From Acinetobacter terrae (lineage in GTDB: Bacteria > Pseudomonadota > Gammaproteobacteria > Pseudomonadales > Moraxellaceae), in NCBI RefSeq assembly GCF_013004375.1, contig NZ_JABERI010000016.1, positions 1 through 64,000 on the forward strand: 64,000 nucleotides of DNA, written 5' to 3'. This document shows, one piece after another, positions 1 through 8,527 of the stretch (the stretch's first letter is position 1; every line of letters starts with the position of its first letter). Position numbers and translations under genes: made by a program. The notes beneath the pieces were generated by a model. That model did no database searches. It was not told where the DNA came from and worked only from the letters and a program-made list of their open reading frames with translations.

Positions 1-104
1 ATGAAAGAATCAAGGTTAAATTGAAAGGACTGACCCCTGTAGAATACAGAAATCAGTCCTTAGAAATTGCCTAACTTACTGTCTAACTTTTGGGGGTCAG
101 ATCA
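1..104 (+). mobile_element. 3' end of an IS3-family insertion sequence (partial)
   Basis: The window starts inside an insertion sequence. Reading frame 3 gives the C-terminus of an IS3-family OrfB transposase, ending at positions 69-71 with a segment containing LKGLTPVEYRNQS, which is typical of the family's extreme C-terminus. About 10 bases later comes a terminal inverted repeat ending in GGGGGTCAGATCA near position 104, as expected for IS3-group ends. The left end, most of the transposase and the left target duplication lie outside the window, so it cannot be judged whether the element is intact. Confidence 0.75.
3..71 (+). CDS. IS3-family transposase OrfB, C-terminal fragment (cut by window edge)
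   Basis: Open from the window edge to TAA at 69-71, encoding the last 22 residues of a transposase. The visible part, KLKGLTPVEYRNQSLEIA, matches the conserved tail that follows the DDE integrase core in IS3-family OrfB proteins. The catalytic residues are upstream of the window. It ends just before the right terminal inverted repeat, the normal arrangement. Confidence 0.7.
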
Positions 105-574
105 TCCTGTTGGGCTTTTTCGTATTTGCTGCTTAGGTATAACTCCTGTCGTACCGCACATTCCTTATGTTGTTTTTTATTCTTTTTATTGTTTGGAACA
201 TCCTGTTCTCTATGTCCCCATCATAAGAAATAAACCCCAGATCGCCTAGACGCAAAGGGCTGTAATTGTTGTGAGCAAATGCGTACACGCTCGGCTAAAA
301 ACTACCCCCTTTTTATCCGAAGAAATTAGGGAGTCTTTCTGATCTGGTAGGAGTGATAACTCACAATAAAGCATTAATTTGATTACTTATTAAGCGAATT
401 AATTGGTAAAAACTATCAAAATTGATTAAAAAAATTCGACTTGTTTCCAAGCCGGGATTCTGCTGATATTTCTAGTTTTTCTTTTATGTTAACTTATTGA
501 TATTACAATATTATTTCAATTAAATTTTGTATAACGTGCATTATGTTAATTTTAGGAATATTTAAGAATCTCTA
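105..574. other. Non-coding stretch after the insertion sequence
   Basis: This 470-base AT-rich stretch follows the IS end. I see no ORF with a ribosome binding site, no convincing hairpin terminator and no RNA gene. It may be the remains of a region disrupted by IS activity, but nothing in it identifies the former content. Confidence 0.5.
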
Positions 575-1012
575 CTAAGTAGTTTGTTCAATAGCTTTTA
601 ATTTCTTATCTTTTAGGCTAATCAAAAATAGCCAATAACATAAGCCTGGAAATAGAGCCATAAAAATGGTTTGTATATTCGTGTACATCATCCACCATTC
701 TTCAGAAATTTCTCCCGTATGCCCCCATCCCAAAAGAATAAAAAATGGTATAGCAACAGCTAGAGAGCTTATACAGATAGTTAGTAAGTTGAGAGCGAAA
801 TAACGATCTAAAAGAATAGAGAACAAAAAAGTGAGTGGTACAGTTAAAATACAATAAGCTAAATAAACAAGAGCATGCCCTACAAAAACCACAAAAATTG
901 AATATAAGCTGTATTCACGATTCATTATGATAAAGAACAATACTGCAAAGAAAAGTAATGGTAACGGAGCAAGTAATAGGGCTTTTACTATTTTTTCTTT
1001 TGAGTATTTCAT
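575..1012 (-). CDS. Hypothetical four-helix membrane protein
   Basis: A 145-residue protein of unknown function. After a short basic N-terminus (MKYSKEK) there are about four hydrophobic segments, around residues 9-28, 35-65, 70-95 and 112-132. A charged tail (KDKKLK) at the C-terminus fits a cytoplasmic end. It stands alone between two AT-rich non-coding stretches, close to an insertion-sequence end, so it may be accessory. No catalytic motif is visible. The call rests on ORF length, the membrane pattern and a plausible ATG start. Confidence 0.6.
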   Translation of the reverse strand: MKYSKEKIVKALLLAPLPLLFFAVLFFIIMNREYSLYSIFVVFVGHALVYLAYCILTVPLTFLFSILLDRYFALNLLTICISSLAVAIPFFILLGWGHTGEISEEWWMMYTNIQTIFMALFPGLCYWLFLISLKDKKLKAIEQTT

Positions 1013-1350
1013 TAACTTAATTCTCTTCTTTACTCGATAAATATTACCACTATACCGATTCTCGCAAAGAGCTTTGCCTCTGTAAATGTAAATTTTTTAT
1101 AAATCAATAATTTAATTCAAATAAAAATTTTCTACCCTTACAGATCAGGTTTTTTGAATGATTTTTCACGTTCCGCATCTAAAATTCGATCATTTTTTTA
1201 CAATTTTAATCAGTCAAATTCTACCAACACTCACCTATTGCCATATTTTCTGTTGTTAGAGCCAACTTGAATAATACTTTTAGATTAAAGTCATAATTTG
1301 CTTAGGCTATTTTAAAACTAAAATTTATCCTCTGATGAACTTAGTAAAAG
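1013..1350. other. AT-rich intergenic region
   Basis: About 340 bases without a supported gene. It must contain the promoter of the minus-strand membrane protein at its left end and the 3' end of the folB-folK transcript at its right end. I see no strong hairpin followed by a T-run. Confidence 0.4.
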
Positions 1351-1788
1351 TTAATCTACCCAATGTACAATTGGAAATTCATGCTTTTCGTGTTGAAACT
1401 CAACACTCTGCCAAATATCCAGCATTGGAATTTTGACATCAGTTGCGAGGGGTAATTTGTTCGGATTAAATTGCATATGAGATAAGTCTTCGCCCCATGC
1501 AATCAGATCCACATCCAAAGAAATTTGATGCGACGGACGTACACGGCCTGAATCATCTTCCATTTTTTTGAGGATAGAGGTCATTTCTTCGACGCTCATT
1601 TTACTTTTGAGCAAACACGCAGCATTCCAATAATCTGCACCCACGCCATCGCGACATGGAATTAAATAAATTTCAGAGAATTGAACCTGTCCAATTTCAG
1701 CAATCTGGGCAAATGCCTGCTTAAAATGGTGTTCAGGATGACAATTACTCGCCAGAGTTAAGGCGAATATCGTTTCGGTGGCGTTCAA
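1351..1788 (-). CDS. folK: 2-amino-4-hydroxy-6-hydroxymethyldihydropteridine pyrophosphokinase (HPPK)
   Basis: Cytoplasmic folate enzyme that transfers pyrophosphate from ATP to 6-hydroxymethyl-7,8-dihydropterin. At 145 residues it is slightly short for HPPK. Family signs are the N-terminal TLASN segment, the DYWNAAC stretch, and LDVDLIAWG near residue 90, which corresponds to the metal-binding LDLDILxYG motif; the second half of the usual RxxPRTLDLD signature is divergent (VRPSHQISLDVD). Its start lies 44 bases inside the end of folB, so the two are probably translationally coupled. FolB makes the substrate, which supports the call. Confidence 0.82.
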   Translation of the reverse strand: MNATETIFALTLASNCHPEHHFKQAFAQIAEIGQVQFSEIYLIPCRDGVGADYWNAACLLKSKMSVEEMTSILKKMEDDSGRVRPSHQISLDVDLIAWGEDLSHMQFNPNKLPLATDVKIPMLDIWQSVEFQHEKHEFPIVHWVD

Positions 1789-2125
1789 GACGAATTCCTA
1801 CAGAATTTGCTTGCGCGATAATGGCAGGCTTACGGATCGTAATCATAATCGATTCAACCGCAGGAAAGGTAGTAAAAAGCGCATTTAGAACAAGCTTTGC
1901 TGCATGTTCAATCAATTTTGGCTGTGCTTTTTGAATAACCGTGGCAGAAATTTCGCAAATCTCCGCATAATTTAGCGTATGTTCCAGTTCATCTGAATTA
2001 GAAGCCTGTTCCAAACTGGTCTGGATGGTCATATCAAGCATTAAAGGCTGGATGATTTGACGTTCCCAATTGAAACATCCCACCACTGTTTCGACCTTTA
2101 AACCTTCAATAATAATTGCATCCAT
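1745..2125 (-). CDS. folB: Dihydroneopterin aldolase
   Basis: Converts 7,8-dihydroneopterin to 6-hydroxymethyl-dihydropterin in folate synthesis. The protein starts MDAIIIEGLKVETVVGC and has the family's WERQIIQPLMLD segment, a tyrosine in LNYAEI, and the LIEHAAKLV helix carrying the conserved glutamate, within the usual size of about 120-126 residues. The ORF stays open upstream to 2167, but the ATG at 2125 fits the family start and has AAGGGT about 7 bases ahead. It overlaps folK, forming a two-gene folate operon. Confidence 0.9.
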   Translation of the reverse strand: MDAIIIEGLKVETVVGCFNWERQIIQPLMLDMTIQTSLEQASNSDELEHTLNYAEICEISATVIQKAQPKLIEHAAKLVLNALFTTFPAVESIMITIRKPAIIAQANSVGIRLERHRNDIRLNSGE

Positions 2126-2157
2126 ATCTTTACCCTTAACTGACTTTAATTTTTTAA

Positions 2158-2236
2158 TCCCTCCCAACCTCCCTTTTTTAAAGGGAGGAGCTTTTAAGTC
2201 CCTCTTTGAAAAAGTGGGATTTAGGGGGGTTTTCTT
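2158..2236. repeat. C-rich/G-rich palindromic intergenic repeat
   Basis: The folB-ABC1 spacer contains a perfect 9-bp hairpin (2168-2176 with 2180-2188, CCTCCCTTT/AAAGGGAGG). It is followed by a second imperfect block of CCCTC...GGGAT and a run of six G. The arrangement resembles a type of intergenic repeat common in gammaproteobacteria. A different member of this general type occurs at 56035-56137. It may act as a weak terminator for the upstream kinase gene. Confidence 0.55.
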
Positions 2237-2245
2237 AAAAATAAC

Positions 2246-3544
2246 TTAGTTTTTTAACAACACATTCGGATCAAGAGTTTGCACCATTTGCAGTCTTTGG
2301 TCTGCATAAATATCGGTATATGGTGCAAGAATGCGCATAAAGCGATCGAAATACAGCATTTGTTTAAACAACAATGCAAAGTCGCGTGGGAAGCGAATAC
2401 CATGACGCTCGCCTACACCAACCATATCCATCATGATGTCATTTAAATCAGCAGGGTTTGAAGTGAGTAATTCCTGCGGATCGGCAAGTAATACCCCACT
2501 AAATAGACGTTCTAGGTCAGCCGCTAAAACTTGAGTATCAATCTGCTTATCCGTCATGCCCATTTTCAGCATGTTTTCTGCCATCAAGTTGTAATCAGTT
2601 TTTTGCAGTGCATCCATAAATGCGATACAGGCTGTCCACACTTCCGGATTAAGCTGACCGACAATACCAAAATCGATAAAACCGACACGACCATCTTCAA
2701 GCAGCATCAGATTACCGGCATGCAAATCGGCATGGAAGCTATTACACATCATCAAGCTGCCGAACCAGGTATTCATGGCGGTAATTAAAACTTGTGATGG
2801 GTCTTTAGATACCTTTTTTACCACATCAAAATCCGTCAATGGTACGCCATACAAACGTTGCATGGTCAATACACGGCGGGTTGAATATTGATGATAAACC
2901 TTTGGTGCAGTCGCTTTCTGGTTTTGCGTCACATTTAGATAATTCACGAAATCATCCAGGTTTTGCGCTTCTTCAATAAAGTCAACTTCACGCACCATAC
3001 GGGTTTTAATTTCATCGACAATATCGGCAAGTGATGCAAATTTAACTTTCGGTACCGCTTTTTCCAGAATTTTGGTTGCCCAGTGCAAGACATTTAAGTC
3101 GGTATAAAGAATGGTTTCTACACCCGGCTTTTGCACTTTAATCACCACATCTTCGCCTGTCACCAGTTTAGCTGCGTGAACTTGTGCAATAGATGCTGAA
3201 GCTAAAGGCTTTTCGTCAATCGAAGCAAAGATTTCATCTAAATTTCTGCCTGCAAATTCAGAGGCCAAAACCCCTTGCACATAGCTAAATGGCAAAGATG
3301 GAGTTTGATCTAAACAGCCCTGAAATTCTTCAACATATTCACGTGGAAACAATGAAGGTGTACTGGCAATAAACTGCCCCAGCTTAATATAAGTTGAACC
3401 TAAGGATTCAAAAGTTTCACGCATCAATTTTGCGTTACTTGGTTTTTCTGTGGCGTATTTAATGCCGGCTTTTGCTGCAATGACAGCGGTTTCACCCACA
3501 CGGGCAACTGAACGCAGTCCATCTAACCAGATATTGTTTTTCAT
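2246..3544 (-). CDS. ABC1/AarF/UbiB-family atypical kinase
   Basis: A 432-residue protein of the ABC1 (ADCK/UbiB) protein-kinase-like family, whose members support ubiquinone and lipid metabolism as ATPases. The N-terminal KxGQ-type motif is present as YIKLGQF (around residue 50), followed by the family's QTP motif in LDQTPS. An ASASIAQVHAA loop, the VVIKVQKPG lysine, the catalytic-loop-like FHADLHAGN and the metal-binding FIDFG follow in order. Unlike the ubiB of the ubiquinone operon, it lacks an obvious C-terminal pair of membrane helices and has no ubiE/ubiJ neighbours, so I leave the symbol blank. Confidence 0.88.
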   Translation of the reverse strand: MKNNIWLDGLRSVARVGETAVIAAKAGIKYATEKPSNAKLMRETFESLGSTYIKLGQFIASTPSLFPREYVEEFQGCLDQTPSLPFSYVQGVLASEFAGRNLDEIFASIDEKPLASASIAQVHAAKLVTGEDVVIKVQKPGVETILYTDLNVLHWATKILEKAVPKVKFASLADIVDEIKTRMVREVDFIEEAQNLDDFVNYLNVTQNQKATAPKVYHQYSTRRVLTMQRLYGVPLTDFDVVKKVSKDPSQVLITAMNTWFGSLMMCNSFHADLHAGNLMLLEDGRVGFIDFGIVGQLNPEVWTACIAFMDALQKTDYNLMAENMLKMGMTDKQIDTQVLAADLERLFSGVLLADPQELLTSNPADLNDIMMDMVGVGERHGIRFPRDFALLFKQMLYFDRFMRILAPYTDIYADQRLQMVQTLDPNVLLKN

Positions 3545-3602
3545 AATGTCAGCTTAGAATTAAATTGTAGGAAGTGTAGCAAAAAAATATGGGTTTGCAG
3601 TT

Positions 3603-4376
3603 CTATCTTGCCTGACAGATTGAACAATCTGTATCTTTTTCGAAAGCGAGCAAGCGCTGTTTCATGCTTAAACCATCCCAAAGCAGCAGTTTCTGCTTGA
3701 GTGGCGTTTTACCTAACCCCAAATACAGTAAGGCGTGATGAGCTTGCAGGCTTGCCATCACATTAGGCGTGGTCGCTAATACACCTGAATCTGCACAGCG
3801 CAGGTTTTCATTGGCATGTTGCTCTTTGGGAAATAGACATTCATAACACGCCGATTCCCCTTCAACCATAAATAGTTGTCCCTGAAAACCAATGGCAGAA
3901 GCACTGATTAAAGGTACATTGAATTGCTTGCAGACTTGATTGACCAAATAACGTGTAGTGAAGTTATCACAGCCATCCAAAACCAAATCTTGATTTGAGA
4001 TCAGTTGTTCTGCATTGCTTTCATCAAGTTTTACAGTTAGAGATTGAACACGAATATGTGGATTAATCTGCTTTAAACGTTTAGCCAGTATTTCAGATTT
4101 ATAGAAACCAATATTTTCTTCTACATAGGCTATTTGGCGCTGTAGATTACTCATTTCGATCGTATCAGCATCAATCAAGGTAATTTGCCCCACACCCGCA
4201 CGAGCTAGAAGTTCTGCGGTTGTACAACCGATTCCACCGCAACCGACAATTAAGACATTGGCAAGTTTGAGTTTTTCCTGTGCTTCAATATCCCAGCCAT
4301 CAAGAAGAATCTGACGGCTATAAAGATGCATTTCTGCGTCACTTAACTCTAAGTCCATATCGAGTGGGTTGGTCAC
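3603..4376 (-). CDS. moeB: HesA/MoeB/ThiF-family E1-like adenylyltransferase
   Basis: A 257-residue ATP-dependent enzyme that adenylates the C-terminal glycine of a sulfur-carrier protein (MoaD or ThiS). Visible are the N-terminal RQILLDGW, the nucleotide loop GCGGIGCTTAELLARAG (about residues 46-62), the DADTIE and NLQRQ motifs, the DGCDNF loop, and two Cys pairs for zinc (CYECLFP and CSIC). Length and order fit MoeB; ThiF cannot be excluded because no moa or thi gene is adjacent. I kept the GTG start at 4376, which has GGA nine bases ahead, because the internal ATG at 4358 has no ribosome binding site. Confidence 0.8.
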   Translation of the reverse strand: MTNPLDMDLELSDAEMHLYSRQILLDGWDIEAQEKLKLANVLIVGCGGIGCTTAELLARAGVGQITLIDADTIEMSNLQRQIAYVEENIGFYKSEILAKRLKQINPHIRVQSLTVKLDESNAEQLISNQDLVLDGCDNFTTRYLVNQVCKQFNVPLISASAIGFQGQLFMVEGESACYECLFPKEQHANENLRCADSGVLATTPNVMASLQAHHALLYLGLGKTPLKQKLLLWDGLSMKQRLLAFEKDTDCSICQAR

Positions 4377-4392
4377 TTAAAATTTCCATCAT

Positions 4393-4430
4393 AAAAAACA
4401 GACAGTAGTAGTTTATACCATCTGTTTTTT
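4393..4430 (-). terminator. Hairpin terminator after the 66-residue ORF
   Basis: A perfect 10-bp inverted repeat, AAAAAACAGA (4393-4402) and TCTGTTTTTT (4421-4430), with an 18-base loop. It ends in a T-run when read on the minus strand. It lies just past the stop of the small gene at 4450-4650. Confidence 0.55.
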
Positions 4431-4449
4431 AGAAACAGATAAAACAGTA

Positions 4450-4650
4450 TTAAGATAAAAACGCTTTTATAATTGGTATCAACCAGTTATCCAGTTTAAG
4501 TTCTATCAAAAGTAAATTTATACATTTAAAAATTTCTACTACCAACTTTATATAAGCTGTATGTTTTTCAATTTTTAATTCTATAAATCTTGATTGAGAA
4601 TTTAATTTTTTGCCATTACTGTTTTTTGGCTTTTTCTTACGTCTAGCCAT
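4450..4650 (-). CDS. Small basic/hydrophobic protein of unknown function
   Basis: A 66-residue ORF with a very basic N-terminus (MARRKKKPKNSNGKK) and a hydrophobic second half with two short apolar stretches (around residues 34-50 and 54-65). Support for a real gene is a good ribosome binding site (CGGAG, 8 bases before the ATG) and its own hairpin terminator downstream. It lies immediately downstream of the broken nrdA copy and could be co-transcribed with it. The lysine/arginine-rich head could bind nucleic acid or membrane lipids, but no family is recognised. Confidence 0.45.
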   Translation of the reverse strand: MARRKKKPKNSNGKKLNSQSRFIELKIEKHTAYIKLVVEIFKCINLLLIELKLDNWLIPIIKAFLS

Positions 4651-4762
4651 TATATTTACTCCGAATTAAGAGCAGTTTGGGGCTACACGCTTGTGATCAA
4701 TAATAAACAGTAATGAATCCCAAACGTGTAATTAAATTACGTTGGGACATTTAAAAAGCCTG

Positions 4763-5188
4763 TTAGAAAGAAATAGCTATTTGTTTTTGTAGTGAAAAAT
4801 TACGAATAGTTTTAAGTATTATTGGCAAATAAATCATATCTAATTGTTTAATAAATGCTGAACATAGAGCTACTAATTGCTGTTTTAATAATCCTTTAAT
4901 TGAAAAATTTAAAAAATGCGAATTAACTTTTAGATTAAGAACTTCTTTAATTTCATCTACATGAATCGTACCGCCTGATGGTAAACGACGGTTAAAAGTA
5001 TTCGTCACCATTTCGGTAAGTTGTTCTATACGATCATGAATACGGCTTGAATCAGCGCTTTGTTGACCTTCTACAGCCAAGAAAGCTTTACCTATCGCGA
5101 CAGAGATTTTCTCTGCATCAAAAGTAGCAATATCACCGGTGCGTTTAATCACCTGAAGTTGACCAGGAATTGAAGTTATTACGCTCAT
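4763..5188 (-). pseudogene. nrdA: Truncated copy of nrdA (first ATP-cone) with unrelated tail
   Basis: Residues 1 to about 80 match the start of Pseudomonas-type class Ia ribonucleotide reductase alpha subunit: the first ATP-cone, including VIKRTGD, KAFLAVEG, SSRIHD and PSGGTIHVDEI. In intact NrdA the next residues would be QDQVELALMR. Here the sequence changes abruptly after HVDEI into an AT-rich, hydrophobic tail of about 60 residues with no NrdA similarity, and the roughly 860 residues with the catalytic cysteines are absent. The ATG, ribosome binding region and a pair of NrdR-box-like sites upstream are retained. It could still be expressed as a 141-residue ATP-cone protein, but I read it as a rearranged gene fragment. 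Confidence 0.75.
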
Positions 5189-5273
5189 GTTGGCATAGCT
5201 CCATTGTCATCTATTGTTATGTATGTGGACCATTTGAACTGGACGAAATCTCATCTCAGTGTTTGAGGAATAA

Positions 5274-5321
5274 ACACAAGAACTAGTGGTTTAAAATCGA
5301 ATTAAACACAAGATACGGGAA
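5274..5321 (-). promoter_or_regulatory. Pair of NrdR-box-like sites upstream of the nrdA fragment
   Basis: Two copies of ACACAAGA begin at 5274 and 5306, exactly 32 bases apart. The first extends to ACACAAGAACTAGTGG, close to the 16-base NrdR consensus (ACACWATATATWGTGT). NrdR, the repressor of ribonucleotide reductase genes, normally binds two boxes about three helical turns apart upstream of nrd promoters. The second box is weaker in its right half. The position, 86-130 bases before the ATG of the nrdA fragment, fits a carried-over nrdA promoter region. Confidence 0.55.
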
Positions 5322-5376
5322 AATTAAGAGTAGAGCAATATTGATATTCAATAATTTATTTTAAAAGTTAAAATCA

Positions 5377-5399
5377 TAAAAAAGCACCCTTTCGGGTGC
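5377..5399 (-). terminator. Rho-independent terminator of the acyl-CoA synthetase gene
   Basis: Stem GCACCC (5384-5389) and GGGTGC (5394-5399) with a 4-base loop. On the minus strand it is followed by a run of seven T. It lies about 35 bases after the stop of the acyl-CoA synthetase gene. Confidence 0.85.
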
Positions 5400-5433
5400 A
5401 ATAGCATGGAACTTTTAAAAACTTAAAAATGGT

Positions 5434-7080
5434 TTAACTGACTTTTTGAATGCCCTGCATTTTTGCAATTTCCTGTTGCTTGAGTAAATTCCGCTGAATT
5501 TTGCCACTTGAGGTTTTAGGTAAACCTTCTACAAATTCAATCTCCTTCGGATAAGCATGCTTCGATAAACGTGAACGTACATATTCCTGAAGCTTACGAC
5601 TTAATTCATCTGAAGCTGAAAATTGCGGTTTAAGGACCACAAAAGCTTTGACCACTTCAGTGCGCTCTGGATCCGGTTTCCCAATCACAGCCGACTCCAA
5701 AACTTCTTCGCATTCAAGCAAAGTGCTTTCAACATCGAAAGGCCCCACACGATAGCCTGACGTTGTAATTACATCGTCAGCACGACCAATAAAATCCACC
5801 CCACCAAACTCATTTAATTTAACCGTATCACCGGTTAAATAATAATGACCGACAAAGGATTTACGGTTATGTCCGTCATAACCTTTAAACCAGGCCAATG
5901 GTGATTGTGAATTATCAATCGCAAGTGTTCCAATACCGCCTTTTTCCACTTCTTGGTTATCTTTATTCAATACTGCAAAGCGATGTCCCGGAATGGCATA
6001 ACCCGCTGAACCGACTTTCTTTTCATGTTCCAATGCATGATGATTGGCAATCACCATTCCCAGTTCAGTCTGACCATATTGATCATAAATATTCACATTT
6101 AAATCATGGTTAAACCAGTGAATCACTTCAGGTGTTAAAGGCTCACCTGCACTGCTAACCACACGCAAATGTTCTTTAATTGAGGGATCAAATTTTTCTT
6201 TAAATCCAAAGAACATCCGAAATGCCGTTGGTGAGCCAGTTAAATTACTGACTTTATATTTCTGAATCACTTGCACGGCGTTATCTACACTAAATGCACG
6301 TTCATCCATAATGATGCTATGACCTAGGCTTAAAGGTCCGGTAATACCGTAATACAAGCCATATGCCCAACCCGGATCGGCCAGATTCCAGAAAGAATCT
6401 TCTTCACGTAAATCCACTGCATAAGTCATATAACCTTTAAATGCCAGCACCGCCTTTAAAGGAACAGGAACTGATTTTGCTAAACCTGTGGTTCCTGAGG
6501 TAAACATCATCAGGAAATCATCTTCAAAGCTTTGCATCACAGGTTTAAAAGATGAAGATTGCTTGGTCAGTTCTGTCCAGAAATCATCATCCTGATGACT
6601 TAATGTATTGGTTTGATACACCGTTAAAATATGCGGGACAGCGACACTATTCAGTTTTGAACGTTGTTCTTCATTGGTCACAATCAATTGGGTTTTGGCA
6701 GTATTAATTCTGTGTTCAATTGCTTTCGACTCAAACGCTGTAAACAATGGCTGATAAATTGCACCCATGCGCCAAGTCGCTAAAATCGTAATCAGCAATT
6801 CAGGGGTACGTGGCAATAAACCTGCGATACAATCACCTGCTTTCAAGCCAAGCGAAGTAAAGTAGTTGGCTAATTTTCCAGAAGCGTCTGCAAGTTGCTC
6901 AAATGTCCACTCTGCAGATTCGCCATTTTTGCCTTCCCAGATTAGGGCTATTTTATTTGAACCGAGATAACGCTCACAACATTCGACATAGGCATTGACT
7001 GCCTGAGCTGTACCAACCAGTTGTTCCGCGAGAAAATCATCAAAATTAAACTCTTGATATGCTTGTTGTAGTGTCTTCAT
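5434..7080 (-). CDS. AMP-forming acyl-CoA synthetase
   Basis: A 548-residue ANL-superfamily enzyme that activates a carboxylic acid with ATP to acyl-AMP and then acyl-CoA. Motifs in order: the P-loop-like MFTSGTTGLAKSVPVP (about residue 190), YDQYGQTELG (A5), YLTGD (A7), GRADDVITTSGYRVGP (A8), and KTSSGKIQRN (A10), which holds the catalytic lysine. Substrate choice cannot be read from sequence; acetate-, propionate- or medium-chain-type members look alike. It follows an acyl-CoA dehydrogenase and a hydroxyacyl-CoA dehydrogenase on the same strand, which points to uptake and oxidation of a short or branched acid. AGAGG precedes the ATG. Confidence 0.88.
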   Translation of the reverse strand: MKTLQQAYQEFNFDDFLAEQLVGTAQAVNAYVECCERYLGSNKIALIWEGKNGESAEWTFEQLADASGKLANYFTSLGLKAGDCIAGLLPRTPELLITILATWRMGAIYQPLFTAFESKAIEHRINTAKTQLIVTNEEQRSKLNSVAVPHILTVYQTNTLSHQDDDFWTELTKQSSSFKPVMQSFEDDFLMMFTSGTTGLAKSVPVPLKAVLAFKGYMTYAVDLREEDSFWNLADPGWAYGLYYGITGPLSLGHSIIMDERAFSVDNAVQVIQKYKVSNLTGSPTAFRMFFGFKEKFDPSIKEHLRVVSSAGEPLTPEVIHWFNHDLNVNIYDQYGQTELGMVIANHHALEHEKKVGSAGYAIPGHRFAVLNKDNQEVEKGGIGTLAIDNSQSPLAWFKGYDGHNRKSFVGHYYLTGDTVKLNEFGGVDFIGRADDVITTSGYRVGPFDVESTLLECEEVLESAVIGKPDPERTEVVKAFVVLKPQFSASDELSRKLQEYVRSRLSKHAYPKEIEFVEGLPKTSSGKIQRNLLKQQEIAKMQGIQKVS

Positions 7081-7319
7081 GGCGACAACCTCTCATCCGT
7101 TATTTTATAAACAAAGCTCCTGCCTTGTTTGATCCATTTTGCTTATTGTTCTCACTCTAAAAATGCCAAAATTCCTTCAGCATTTTTTAATCTTTTAGCT
7201 TCACTATTCACCTAGATAAACATGATTAAAGACATCCTGCAATTTCCTCATCCATCAAAAAATGTGCAGGATTTGAGCACCCACTAAAGTCTAAAATTTA
7301 ATCACAGCTAAATCGCTCT

Positions 7320-8456
7320 TTAGATTTTAGTGACCTCACGCGCAATGACTAAGCGCTGAATGTCGGATGCGCCTTCATAGATTTGGCTAACCCGTACATC
7401 ACGGTAAATCCGCTCTACTGGAAAATCAGATACATAGCCATAACCACCATGAATTTGAATGGCATCTGAACAGACGCGTTCTGCCATAGTGGATGCAAAC
7501 AGTTTTGCCATCGATGCTTCTTTTAAACACGGCAAGCCTGCATCTTTTAAAGTCGCAGCATGGAAAATCAGTTGCCGTGCAGCTTCAATTTGGGTGGCCA
7601 TATCCGCTAGACGAAATGCCACAGCTTGGTGTTGAACAATTTCCACACCAAAAGCCTTACGTTGATTGGCATATTCTACCGCGGCATCCAAAGCCGCACG
7701 TGCCATACCGACTGATTGTGCAGCAATACCAATTCGACCCGATTCCAGATTTGATAATGCAATTTTGTAGCCTTCACCTTCCTTGCCTAACAGATTTTCG
7801 GCAGGAATTCGACAATTTTCAAAGATGATGGTTGCGGTATCTGAACAATGTTGTCCCATTTTTTCTTCAAGGCGCGAGACGATATAACCTTCGGTATCTG
7901 TCGGCACCAAGAAACAGGAAATACCTTTTTTACCAGCAGCTTTATCCGTAACTGCAAAGACAATTGCAACTTGGGCATATTTACCTGTGGTAATGAACTG
8001 TTTTGTGCCATTCAATACCCAAAAATCACCATCACGTTCTGCCTTGCATTCAAGTGCACCGGCATCCGAACCCGCTTGTGGTTCAGTTAAGCAAAAACAT
8101 CCTAGCCATTCACCTGTCGCAAGTTTGGTTAGATATTTTTGTTTCTGTTCTTCTGTACCGTAGCGTTGGGTAATCCCGCAAGGTAGCGAGTTTTGGACAC
8201 TGACAATGGTAGAAATCGCACCATCACCTGCGGCAATTTCCTCTAAAGCTGCTACGAGTGATACATAATCTAGGCCCGCACCGCCCCATTGTTCTGACAC
8301 AGTCATGCCTAAAGCGCCAAGTTCACCCAATTCTTTTAATTCTTGTGCAGGAAATCTGGCTGTTTTATCCCGTTCTGCTGCAGTTGGTTTCAGCTTGTTT
8401 TGCGAATAGTTGCGCAACATGTCCTGAACCATCTTTTGTTCATCATTTAAAATCAT
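7320..8456 (-). CDS. Short/branched-chain-type acyl-CoA dehydrogenase
   Basis: A 378-residue flavoenzyme oxidising acyl-CoA to trans-2-enoyl-CoA and passing electrons to electron-transfer flavoprotein. Family signatures are FCLTEPQAGSDAG (FAD and substrate contact, about residue 122), FITTGKYA, the arginine/FAD segment RKAFG, QIHGGYGY and the final IYEGASDIQR, whose glutamate is the catalytic base in the butyryl-CoA dehydrogenase type. Length is normal for the soluble short-chain class. A 240-base gap separates it from the synthetase gene. The ATG has AAGGG upstream. Confidence 0.92.
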   Translation of the reverse strand: MILNDEQKMVQDMLRNYSQNKLKPTAAERDKTARFPAQELKELGELGALGMTVSEQWGGAGLDYVSLVAALEEIAAGDGAISTIVSVQNSLPCGITQRYGTEEQKQKYLTKLATGEWLGCFCLTEPQAGSDAGALECKAERDGDFWVLNGTKQFITTGKYAQVAIVFAVTDKAAGKKGISCFLVPTDTEGYIVSRLEEKMGQHCSDTATIIFENCRIPAENLLGKEGEGYKIALSNLESGRIGIAAQSVGMARAALDAAVEYANQRKAFGVEIVQHQAVAFRLADMATQIEAARQLIFHAATLKDAGLPCLKEASMAKLFASTMAERVCSDAIQIHGGYGYVSDFPVERIYRDVRVSQIYEGASDIQRLVIAREVTKI

Positions 8457-8527
8457 TGAGCGTCCCTTTTCTTTAAATTTATAAATTGCGGTTTGAATAC
8501 TGGAACATTAATAAGTCATTGCTATCG

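Noticed and set aside
67..249. Open frame of 60 codons after the IS end
   Set aside because: It begins inside the transposase stop/terminal repeat region, uses no ribosome binding site and has a composition typical of translated non-coding AT-rich DNA.
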